Source of the DNA: Morinoia aosen
Taxonomy: Eukaryota; Arthropoda; Malacostraca; Amphipoda; Talitridae
DNA: 64,000 nucleotides
NCBI GenBank assembly: GCA_030386875.1
Contig: CM059568.1
Coordinates: 12,324,316 to 12,388,315 of the forward strand
Reading direction: 5' to 3'
The position numbers were made by a program, and so were the translations under genes. The notes beneath the pieces are model-generated. The model searched no databases, was not told the DNA's origin, and saw only the letters and a list, made by a program, of their open reading frames with translations. Below are positions 54,201 through 64,000 of the stretch, piece after piece; position 1 is the first letter of the stretch; each line of letters opens with the position of its first letter.

Positions 54201-57200
54201 GTAACTGGTGTGTGGCCACTAATGTGTGGCCAGTAACTAATGTGTGGCCAGTAACTGGTGTGTGGCCAGTAACTAATGTGTGGCCAGTAACTAATGTGTG
54301 GTCAGTAACTGGTGTGTGGCCAGTAACTGGTTTGTGGCCAGTAAATGGTGTGTGGCCACTAATGTGTGGCCAGTAACTAATGTGTGGCCAGTAACTGATG
54401 TGTGGCCAGTAACTGATGTGTGGCCAGTAACTGATGTGTGGCCAGTAACTGATGTGTGGCCAGTAACTGATGTGTGGCCAGTAACTGATGTGTGGCCAGT
54501 AACTGATGTGTGGCCAGTAACTGGTGTGTGGCCAGTAACTGATGTGTGGCCAGTAGCTGATGTGTGGCCAGTAACTGATGTGTGGCCAGTAACTGATGTG
54601 TTGCCAGTAACTGATGTGTGGCCAGTAACTGGTGTGTGGCCAGTAACTGATGTGTGGCCAGTAACTGATGTGTGGCCAGTAACTGATGTGTGGCCAGTAA
54701 CTGATGTGTGGCCACTAATGCGTGGCAAGTAACTGATGTGTGGCCAGTAACTAATGTGTGGCCAGTAACTAAAGTGTGGCCAGTAACTGGTGTGTGGCCA
54801 GTAACTGGTGTGTGGCCAGTAACTGGTATGTGGCCACTAATGTGTGGCCAGTAACTAATGTGTGGCCAGTAACTGGTGTGTGGCCACTAATGTGTGGCCA
54901 GTAACTGATGTGTGGCCAGTAACTGATGTGTGGCCACTAATGTGTGGCCAGTAACTGATGTGTGGCCACTAATGTTTGGCCAGTAACTAATGTGTGGCCA
55001 GTAACTGATGTGTGGCCAGTAACTGATGTGTGGCCAGTAACTGGTGTGTGGCCAGTAACTGATGTGTGGCCAGTAACTGATGTGTGGCCAGTAACTGATG
55101 TGTGGCCAGTAACTGATGTGTGGCCACTAATGTGTGGCCAGTAACTGATGTGTGGCCAGTAACTGATGTGTGGCCAGTAACTGATGTGTGGCCAGTAACT
55201 GATGTGTGGCCACTAATGTGTGGCCAGTAACTGGTGTGTGGCCAGTAACTGATGTGTGGCCAGTAACTGATGTAAGGCCAGTAACTGATGTGTGGCCAGT
55301 AACTGATGTGTGGCCAGTAACTGATGTGTGGCCAGTAACTGGTGTGTGGCCAGTAAATGATGTGTGGCCAGTAACTGATGTGTGGCCAGTAACTGATGTG
55401 TGGCCAGTATCTGATGTGTGGCCACTAATGTGTGGCCAGTAACTGATGTGTGGCCAGCAACTGATGTGTGGCCAGTAACTGGTGTGTGGCCACTAATGTG
55501 TGGCCAGTAACTAATGTGTGGCCAGTAACTGGTGTGTGGCCACTAATGTGTGGCCACTAACTAATGTGTGGCCAGTAACTAATGTGTGGCCAGTAACTGT
55601 TGTGTGGCCAGTAACTAATGTGTGGCCACTAATGTGTGACCAGTAACTGGTGTGTGGCCACTAATGTGTGGCCAGTAACTAATGTGTGGCCAGTAACTGG
55701 TGTGTGGCCACTAATGTGTGGCCAGTAACTGATGTGTGGCCACTAATGTGTGGCCAGTAACTGGTGTGTGGCCACTAATGTGTGGCCAGTAACTAATGTG
55801 TGGCCAGTAATTGGTGTGTGGCCACTAATGTGTGGCCAGTAACTGGTGTGTGGCCAGTAACTGGTGTGTGGCCAGTAACTGATGTGTGGCCACTAATGTT
55901 TGGCCAGTAACTGATGTGTGGCCAGTAACTGATGTGTGGCCAGTAACTGATGTGTTGCCAGTAACTGATGTGTGGCCAGTAACTGATGTGTGGCCACTAA
56001 TGTGTGGCCAGTAACTGGTGTGTGGCCAGTAACTGATGTGTGGCCACTAATGTGTGGCCAGTAACTGATGTGTGGCCAGTAACTGATGTGTGGCCAGTAA
56101 CTGATGTGTGGCCACTAAAGTGTGGCCAGTAACTGATGTGTGGCCAGTAACTGGTGTGTGGCCAGTAACTGATGTGTGGCCAGTAACTGATGTGTGGCCA
56201 CTAATGTGTGGCCAGTAACTGATGTGTGGCCAGTAACTGATGTGTGGCCACTAATGTGTGGCCAGTAACTGGTGTGTGGCCAGTAACTGATGTGTGGACA
56301 CTAATGTGTGTCCAGTAACAGGTGTGTGGCCAGTAACTGATGTGTGGCCAGTAACTGATGTGTGGCCAGTAACTGATGTGTTGAAAGTAACTGATGTGTG
56401 GCCACTAATGTGTGGCCAGTAACTGGTGTGTGGCCAGTAACTGATGTGTGGCCACTAATGTGTGGCCAGTAACTGGTGTGCGGCCAGTAACTGATGTGTG
56501 GCCAGTAACTGATGTGTGTCCAGTAACTGATGTGTGGCCACTAATGTGTGGCCAGTAACTGATGTGTGGCCAGTAACTAGTGTATGGCCAGTAACTGGTG
56601 TGTGGCCACTAATGTGTGGCCAGTAACTGATGTGTGGCCACTAATGTGTGGCCAGTAACTAATGTATGGCCAGTAACTGATGTGTGGCCACTAATGTGTG
56701 GCCAGTAACTGGTGTGTGGCCACTAATGTGTGGCCAGTAACTGGTGTGTGGCCACTAATGTGTGGCCAGTAACTAATGTGTGGCCAGTAACTAATGTGTG
56801 GCCAGTAACTGATGTGTGGCCACTAATGTGTGGCCAGTAACTGATGTGTGGCCACTAATGTGTGGCCAGTAACTGGTGTGTGGCCACTAATGTGTGGCCA
56901 GTAACTGGTGTGTGGCCACTAATGTGTGGCCAGTAACTGGTGTGTGGCCACTAATGTGTGGCCAGTAACTGGTGTGTGGCCACTAATGTGTGGCCAGTAA
57001 CTAATGTGTGGCCAGTAACTAATGTGTGGCCAGTAACTGTTGTGTGGCCAGTAACTAATGTGTGGCCACTAATGTGTGGCCAGTAACTGGTGTGTGGCCA
57101 CTAATGTGTGGCCAGTAACTAATGTGTGGCCAGTAACTGGTGTGTGGCCACTAATGTGTGGCCAGTAACTGATGTGTGGCCACTAATGTGTGACCAGTAA

Positions 57201-60200
57201 CTGGTGTGTGGCCACTAATGTGTGGCCAGTAACTAATGTGTGGCCAGTAACTGGTGTGTGGCCACTAATGTGTGGCCAGTAACTGGTGTGTGGCCACTAA
57301 TGTGTGGCCAGTAACTGATGTGTGGCCACTAATGTGTGGCCAGTAACTGATGTTTGGCCACTAATGTGTGGCCAGTAACTGATGTGTGGCCAGTAACTAA
57401 TGTGTGGCCAGTAACTAATGTGTGGCCAGTAACTGATGTGTGGCCACTAATGTGTGGCCAGTAACTGATGTGTGGCCACTAATGTGTGGCCAGTAACTGG
57501 TGTGTGGACACTAATGTGTGGCTAGTAACTGGTGTGTGGCCACTAATGTGTTTCCAGTAGTTGATGTGTGGCCACTAATGTGTGGCCAGTAACTGATGTG
57601 TGGCCAGTAACTAATGTGTGGCCAGTAACTAATGTGTGGCCAGTAACTGGTGTGTGGCCAGTAACTGGTGTGTGGCCACTAATGTGTGGCCAGTAACTAA
57701 TGTGTGGCCAGTAACTGGTGTGTGGCCAACAATGTGTGGCCAGTAACTGTTGTGTGGCCAGTAACTGATGTGTGGCCACTAATGTGTGGCCAGTAACTGA
57801 TGTGTGGCCACTAATGTTTGGCCAGTAACTAATATGTGGCCAGTAACTGATGTGTGGCCAGTAACTGATGTGTGGCCAGTAACTGGTGTGTGGCCAGTAT
57901 TTGATGTGTGGCCAGTAACTGATGTGTGGCCAGTAACTGATGTGTGGCCAGTAACTGATGTGTGGCCACTAATGTGTGGCCAGTAACTGATGTGTGGCCA
58001 GTAACTGATGTGTGGCCAGTAACTGATGTGTGGCCAGTAACTGATGTGTGGCCAGTAACTGATGTGTGGCCACGAATGTGTGGCCAGTAACTGATGTGTG
58101 GCCAGTAACTGATGTGTGGCCAGTAACTGATGTGTGGCCAGTAACTGATGTGTGGCCAGTAACTGATGTGTGGCCAGTAACTGATGTGTGGCCAGTAACT
58201 GATGTGTGGCCAGTAACTGATGTGTGGCCAGTAACTGATGTGTGGCCAGTAACTGGTGTGTGGCCAGTAACTGGTGTGTGGCCAGTAACTGATGTGTGGC
58301 CACTAATGTGTGGCCAGTAACTGGTGTGTGGCCAGTAACTGATGTGTGGCCAGTAACTGATGTGTGGCCAGTAACTGATGTGTGGCCAGTAACTGATGTG
58401 TGGCCAGTAACTGGTGTGTGGCCAGTAACTAATGTGTGGCCAGTAACTGGTGTGTGGCCAGTAACTGGTGTGTGGCCAGTAACTGGTGTGTGGCCACTAA
58501 TGTGTGGCCAGTAACTAATGTGTGGCCAGTAACTGGTGTGTGGCCAGTAACTAATGTGTGGCCAGTAACTAATGTGTGGTCAATAACTGGAGTGTGGCCA
58601 GTAACTGGTTTGTGGCCAGTAACTGGTGTGTGGCCACTAATGTGTGGCCAGTAACTAATGTGTGGCCAGTAACTGATGTGTGGCCAGTAACTGATGTGTG
58701 GCCAGTAACTGATGTGTGGCCAGTAACTGATGTGTGGCCAGTAACTGATGTGTGGCCAGTAACTGATGTGTGGCCAGTAACTGATGTGTGGCCAGTAACT
58801 GGTGTGTGGCCAGTAACTGATGTGTGGCCAGTAACTGATGTGTGGCCAGTAACTGATGTGTGGCCAGTAACTGATGTGTTGCCAGTAACTGATGTGTGGC
58901 CAGTAACTGGTGTGTGGCCAGTAACTGATGTGTGGCCAGTAACTGATGTGTGGCCAGTAACTGATGTGTGGCCAGTAACTGATGTGTGGCCACTAATGCG
59001 TGGCCAGTAACTGATGTGTGGCCAGTAACTAATGTGTGGCCAGTAACTAATGTGTGGCCAGTAACTGGTGTGTGGCCAGTAACTGGTTTGTGGCCAGTAA
59101 CTGGTATGTGGCCACTAATGTGTGGCCAGTAACTAATGTGTGGCCAGTAACTGGTGTGTGGCCACTAATGTGTGGCCAGTAACTGATGTGTGGCCAGTAA
59201 CTGATGTGTGGCCACTAATGTGTGGCCAGTAACTGATGTGTGGCCACTAATGTTTGGCCAGTAACTAATGTGTGGCCAGTAACTGATGTGTGGCCAGTAA
59301 CTGATGTGTGGCCAGTAACTGGTGTGTGGCCAGTAACTGATGTGTGGCCAGTAACTGATGTGTGGCCAGTAACTGATGTGTGGCCAGTAACTGATGTGTG
59401 GCCACTAATGTGTGGCCAGTAACTGATGTGTGGCCAGTAACTGATGTGTGGCCAGTAACTGATGTGTGGCCAGTAACTGATGTGTGGCCACTAATGTGTG
59501 GCCAGTAACTGGTGTGTGGCCAGTAACTGATGTGTGGCCAGTAACTGATGTGTGGCCAGTAACAGATGTGTGGCCAGTAACTGATGTGTGGCCAGTAACT
59601 GATGTGTGGCCAGTAACTGGTGTGTGGCCAGTAACTGATGTGTGGCCAGTAACTGATGTGTGGCCAGTAACTGATGTGTGGCCAGTATCTGATGTGTGGC
59701 CACTAATGTGTGGCCAGTAACTGATGTGTGGCCAGTAACTGATGTGTGGCCAGTAACTGGTGTGTGGCCAGTAACTGGTGTGTGGCCAGTAACTGATGTG
59801 TTGCCAGTAACTGATGTGTGGCCAGTATCTGATGTGTGGCCACTAATGTGTGGCCAGTAACTGATGTGTGGCCAGTAACTGATGTGTGGCCAGTAACTGG
59901 TGTGTGGCCACTAATGTGTGGCCAGTAACTAATGTGTGGCCAGTAACTGGTGTGTGGCCACTAATGTGTGGCCACTAACTAATGTGTGGCGAGTAACTAA
60001 TGTGTGGCCAGTAACTGTTGTGTGGCCAGTAACTAATGTGTGGCCACTAATGTGTGACCAGTAACTGGTGTGTGGCCACTAATGTGTTGCAAGTAACTAA
60101 TGTGTGGCCAGTAACTGGTGTGTGGCCACTAATGTGTGGCCAGTAACTGATGTGTGGCCACTAATGTGTGGCCAGTAACTGGTGTGTGGCCACTATTGTG

Positions 60201-63200
60201 TGGCCAGTAACTAATGTGTGGCCAGTAACTGGTGTGTGGCCACTAATGTGTGGCCAGTAACTGATGTGTGGCCACTAATGTGTGGCCAGTAACTGATGTG
60301 TGGCCAGTAACTGATGTGTGGCCACTAATGTGTGGCCAGTAACTGATGTGTGGCCAGTAACTAATGTGTGGCCAGTAACTAATGTGTGGCCAGTAACTGA
60401 TGTGTGGCCACTAATGTGTGGCCAGTAACTGATGTGTGGCCACTAATGTGTGGCCAGTAACTGGTGTGTGGCCACTAATGTGTGGCTAGTAACTGGTTTG
60501 TGGCCACTAATGTGTGGCCAGTAGTTGATGTGTGGCCACTAATGTGTGACCAGTAACTGATGTGTGGCCAGTAACTAATGTGTGGCCAGTAACTAATGTG
60601 TGGCCAGTAACTGGTGTGTGGCCAGTAACTGGTGTGTGGCCAGTAACTGGTGTGTGGCCACTAATGTGTGGCCAGTAACTAATGTGTGGCCAGTAACTGG
60701 TGTGTGGCCACTAATGTGTGGCCAGTAACTGATGTGTGGCCAGTAACTGATGTGTGGCCACTAATGTGTGGCCAGTAACTGATGTGTGGCCACTAATGTT
60801 TGGCCAGTAACTAATGTGTGGCCAGTAACTGATGTGTGGCCAGTAACTGATGTGTGGCCAGTAACTGGTGTGTGGCCAGTAACTGATGTGTGGCCAGTAA
60901 CTGATGTGTGGCCAGTAACTGATGTGTGGCCAGTAACTGATGTGTGGCCAGTAACTGATGTGTGGCCAGTAACTGATGTGTGGCCAGTAACTGATGTGTG
61001 GCCAGTAACTGATGTGTGGCCAGTAACTGATGTGTGGCCAGTAACTGATGTGTGGCCAGTAACTGATGTGTGGCCAGTTACTGATGTGTGGCCAGTAACT
61101 GGTGTGTGGCCAGTAACTGATGTGTGGCCAGTAACTGATGTGTGGCCAGAAACTGGTGTGTGGCCAGTAACTAATGTGTGGCCAGTAACTGGTGTGTGGC
61201 CAGTAACTGGTGTGTGGCCAGTAACTGGTGTGTGGCCACTAATGTGTGGCCAGTAACTAATGTGTGGCCAGTAACTGGTGTGTGGCCAGTAACTAATGTG
61301 TGGCCAGTAACTAATGTGTGGCCAGTAACTGGTGTGTGGCCAGTAACTGGTGTGTGGCCAGTAACTGGTGTGTGGCCACTAATGTGTGGCCAGTAACTAA
61401 TGTGTGGCCAGTAACTGATGTGTGGCCAGTAACTGATGTGTGGCCAGTAACTAATGTGTGACCAGTAACTGATGTGTGGCCAGTAACTGATGTGTTGCCA
61501 GTAACTGATGTGTGGCCAGTAACTGGTGTGTGGCCAGTAACTGATGTGTGGCCAGTAACTGATGTGTGGCCAGTAACTGATGTGTGGCCAGTAACTGATG
61601 TGTGGCCACTAATGCGTGGCCAGTAACTGATGTGTGGCCAGTAACTAATGTGTGGCCAGTAACTAATGTGCGGTCAGTAACTGGTGTGTGGCCAGTAACT
61701 GGTGTGTGGCCAGTAACTGGTGTGTGGCCACTAATGTGTGGCCAGTAACTAATGTGTGGCCAGTAACTGGTGTGTGGCTAGGAACTGATGTGTGGCCAGT
61801 AACTGATGTGTGGCCAGTAACTGATGTGTGGCCAGTAACTGATGTGTTGCCAGTAACTGATGTGTGGCCAGTAACTGGTGTGTGGCCAGTAACTGATGTG
61901 TGGCCAGTAACTGATGTGTGGCCAGTAACTGATGTGTGGCCACTAATGCGTGGCCAGTAACTGATGTGTGGCCAGTAACTAATGTGTGGCCAGTAACTAA
62001 TGTGCGGTCAGTAACTGGTGTGTGGCCAGTAACTGGTGTGTGGCCAGTAACTGGTGTGTGGCCACTAATGTGTGGCCAGTAACTAATGTGTGGCCAGTAA
62101 CTGGTGTGTGGCCATTAATGTGTGGCCAGTAACTGATGTGTGGCCAGTAACTGATGTGTGGCCACTAATGTGTGGCCAGTAACTGATGTGTGGCCAGTAA
62201 CTGATGTGTGGCCAGTAACTGATGTGTGGCCAGTAACTGGTGTGTGGCCAGTAACTGATGTGTGGCCAGTAACTGATGTGTGGCCAGTAACTGATGTGTG
62301 GCCACTAATGTTTGGCCAGTAACTAATGTGTGGCCAGTAACTGATGTGTGGCCAGTAACTGATGTGTGGCCAGTAACTGGTGTGTGGCCAGTAACTGATG
62401 TGTGGCCAGTAACTGATGTGTGGCCAGTAACTGATGTGTGGCCAGTAACTGATGTGTGGCCACTAATGTGTTGCCAGTAACTGATGTGTGGCCAGTAACT
62501 GATGTGTGGCCAGTAACTGATGTGTGGCCACTAATGTGTGGGCAGTAACTGGTGTGTGGCCAGTAACTGATGTGTGGCCAGTAACTGATGTTTGGCCAGT
62601 AACTGATGTGTGGCCAGTAACTGATGTGTGGCCAGTAACTGGTGTGTGGCCAGTTACTGATGTGTAGCCAGTAACTGATGTGTGGCCAGTAACTGATGTG
62701 TGGCCAGTATCTGATGTGTGGCCACTAATGTGTGGCCAGAAACTGATGTGTGGCCAGTAACTGATGTGTGGCCAGTAACTGGTGTGTGGCCAGTAACTGG
62801 TGTGTGGCCAGTAACTGGTGTGTGGCCAGTAACTGGTGTGTGGCCAGTAACTCGTGTGTGGCCAGTAACTGATGTGTGGCCAGTAACTGATGTGTGGCCA
62901 GTAACTGATGTGTGGCCAGTAACTGATGTGTGGCCAGTAACTGATGTGTGGCCAGTAACTGATGTGTGGCCAGTAACTGGTGTGTGGCCAGTAACTGATG
63001 TGTGGCCAGTAACTGATGTGTGGCCAGTAACTGGTGTGTGGCCAGTAACTGATGTGTGGCCAGTAACTGGTGTGTGGCCAGTAACTGGTGTGTGGCCTGT
63101 AACTGATGTGTGGCCAGTAACTGATGTGTGGCCAGTAACTGATGTGTGGCGAGTAACTGGTGTGTGGCCAGTAACTGATGTGTGGCCAGTAACTGATGTG

Positions 63201-64000
63201 TGGCCAGTAACTGGTGTGTGGCCAGTAACTGATGTGTGGCCAGTAACTGATGTGTGGCAAGTAACTGGTGTGTGGCCAGTAACTGGTGTGTGGCCAGTAA
63301 TTGATGTGTGGCCAGTAACTGATGTGTGGCCAGTAACTGATGTGTGGCCAGTAACTGATGTGTGGCCAGTAACTGGTGTGTGGCCAGTAACTGATGTATG
63401 GCCAGTAACTGATGTGTGGCCAGTAACTGGTGTGTGGCCAGTAACTGATGAGTGGCCAGTAACTGATGTGTGGCCAGTAACTAATGTGTGGCCAGTAACT
63501 GATGTGTGGCCAGTAACTGATGTGTGGCCAGTAACTGGTGTGTGGCCAGTAACTGATGTGTGGCCAGTAACTGATGTGTGGCCAGTAACTGATGTGTGGC
63601 CAGTAACTGATGTGTGGCCAGTAACTGGTGTGTGGCCAGTAACTGATGTGTGGCCAGTAACTAATGTGTGGCCAGTAACTGGTGTGTGGCTAGGAACTGA
63701 TGTGTGGCCAGTAACTGATGTGTGGCCAGTAACTGATGTGTGGCCAGTAACTGATGTGTTGCCAGTAACTGATGTGTGGCCAGTAACTGGTGTGTGGCCA
63801 GTAACTGATGTGTGGCCAGTAACTGATGTGTGGCCAGTAACTGATGTGTGGCCTGTAACTGATGTGTGGCCACTAATGCGTGGCCAGTAACTGATGTGTG
63901 GCCAGTAACTAATGTGTGGCCAGTAACTAATGTGCGGTCAGTAACTGGTGTGTGGCCAGTAACTGGTGTGTGGCCAGTAACTGGTGTGTGGCCACTAATG
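48271..64000. repeat. Large satellite, 18-bp unit with 14-bp relative; continues past the window
   Basis: The main unit is TGGCCAGTAACTGATGTG and the minor unit TGGCCACTAATGTG, which looks like the main unit lacking 4 bp. Each main unit carries two palindromic words, TGGCCA and CAGTAACTG. About 900 units fit in the visible 15.7 kb. Zone 48271-49583 has only 18-bp units. From 49584 the 14-bp unit appears, and in 52180-53480 the two often alternate as a 32-bp dimer. Long frames (447 and 457 codons on opposite strands in the left zone; WPVTDV and ATHQLL per unit) exist because 18 is divisible by 3, and the 14-bp units break them. No protein is supported. Confidence 0.97.
51530..60500. repeat. 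~4.3-4.5-kb higher-order repeat inside the satellite
   Basis: Rare sequence variants recur in the same order. CTAAAGTGTG lies at 51641 and 56115. TGTGGACACT lies at 51851 and 56293. GAAAGTAACT lies at 51941 and 56383. GTAACTAGTG lies at 52131 and 56573. TGTGTTTCCA lies at 53251 and 57547. CACGAATG lies at 53775 and 58071. The offset changes from 4474 to 4442, 4296 and 4278 bp, in steps of 32, 146 and 18 bp, which can be written as whole numbers of 18- and 14-bp units. Further right, a partial third copy shows larger changes (the 140-bp step near 59.8 kb; AGTAGTTGATG again at about 60520). Confidence 0.85.

Noticed and set aside
48212-63890. Long ATHQLL or WPVTDV repeat proteins, or a CRISPR array
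   Set aside because: The frames follow from an 18-bp unit and break wherever a 14-bp unit lies. There are no unique spacers between repeats, which excludes a CRISPR array.

Overview
This window looks like non-coding, repeat-dominated nuclear DNA from an animal, most likely an arthropod. The evidence is an AT-rich background, mariner-type transposase remnants, several small inverted-repeat DNA transposons, one tRNA-derived SINE-like sequence, and no bacterial-style gene arrangement. I could not identify the species. No intact host gene is recognisable. Nearly all the long open frames are by-products of tandem arrays whose unit length is a multiple of 3, or of units that shift frame without making stops.

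Layout. 1-2.7 kb: AT-rich sequence with short tandem repeats and one weak coding-like frame. 2.7-5.0 kb: a 34-bp GC-rich minisatellite (23 copies), then a 17-bp AT-rich array (about 70 copies). 5.2-5.8 kb: two copies of a ~107-bp hairpin MITE. 6.5-6.9 kb: a 39-bp minisatellite. 9.4-13.0 kb: a palindromic mariner derivative with TA duplications at both ends, degenerate arrays, a possible Helitron end and a two-copy dispersed repeat. 14.2-16.4 kb: more MITEs and arrays. 19.87-22.18 kb: a ~1.1-kb inverted-repeat transposon with a second copy of the same family inserted head-to-tail inverted inside it, both with TA duplications. 23.6-24.3 kb: a 36-bp minisatellite. 26.7-30.2 kb: a 28-bp array, GC-rich islands and an AT microsatellite. 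32.0 and 35.1 kb: two almost identical 178-bp sequences. 38.0-39.8 kb: a hairpin MITE, a 29-bp array, a 23-bp array with a ~270-bp MITE at its end, and a ~170-bp diverged repeat on both sides. 40.2 kb: the SINE. 41.4-47.4 kb: arrays of 27, 39/42, 31 and 92 bp plus a hairpin MITE. 48.27 kb to the window end: one satellite of more than 15.7 kb made of an 18-bp unit and a 14-bp relative, with multi-kilobase higher-order duplications.

The main content is therefore tandem-repeat biology (more than 20 arrays, most unrelated to each other) and non-autonomous DNA transposons. The most notable objects are the nested self-insertion at 19.87-22.18 kb, the two-headed mariner at 9.97-10.72 kb, the hairpin MITE family with a conserved loop, and the 18/14-bp satellite with its pure 18-bp left edge and ~4.3-kb higher-order repeat. 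Coordinates of degenerate arrays are approximate to about one unit. Copy numbers were obtained by dividing lengths by hand.
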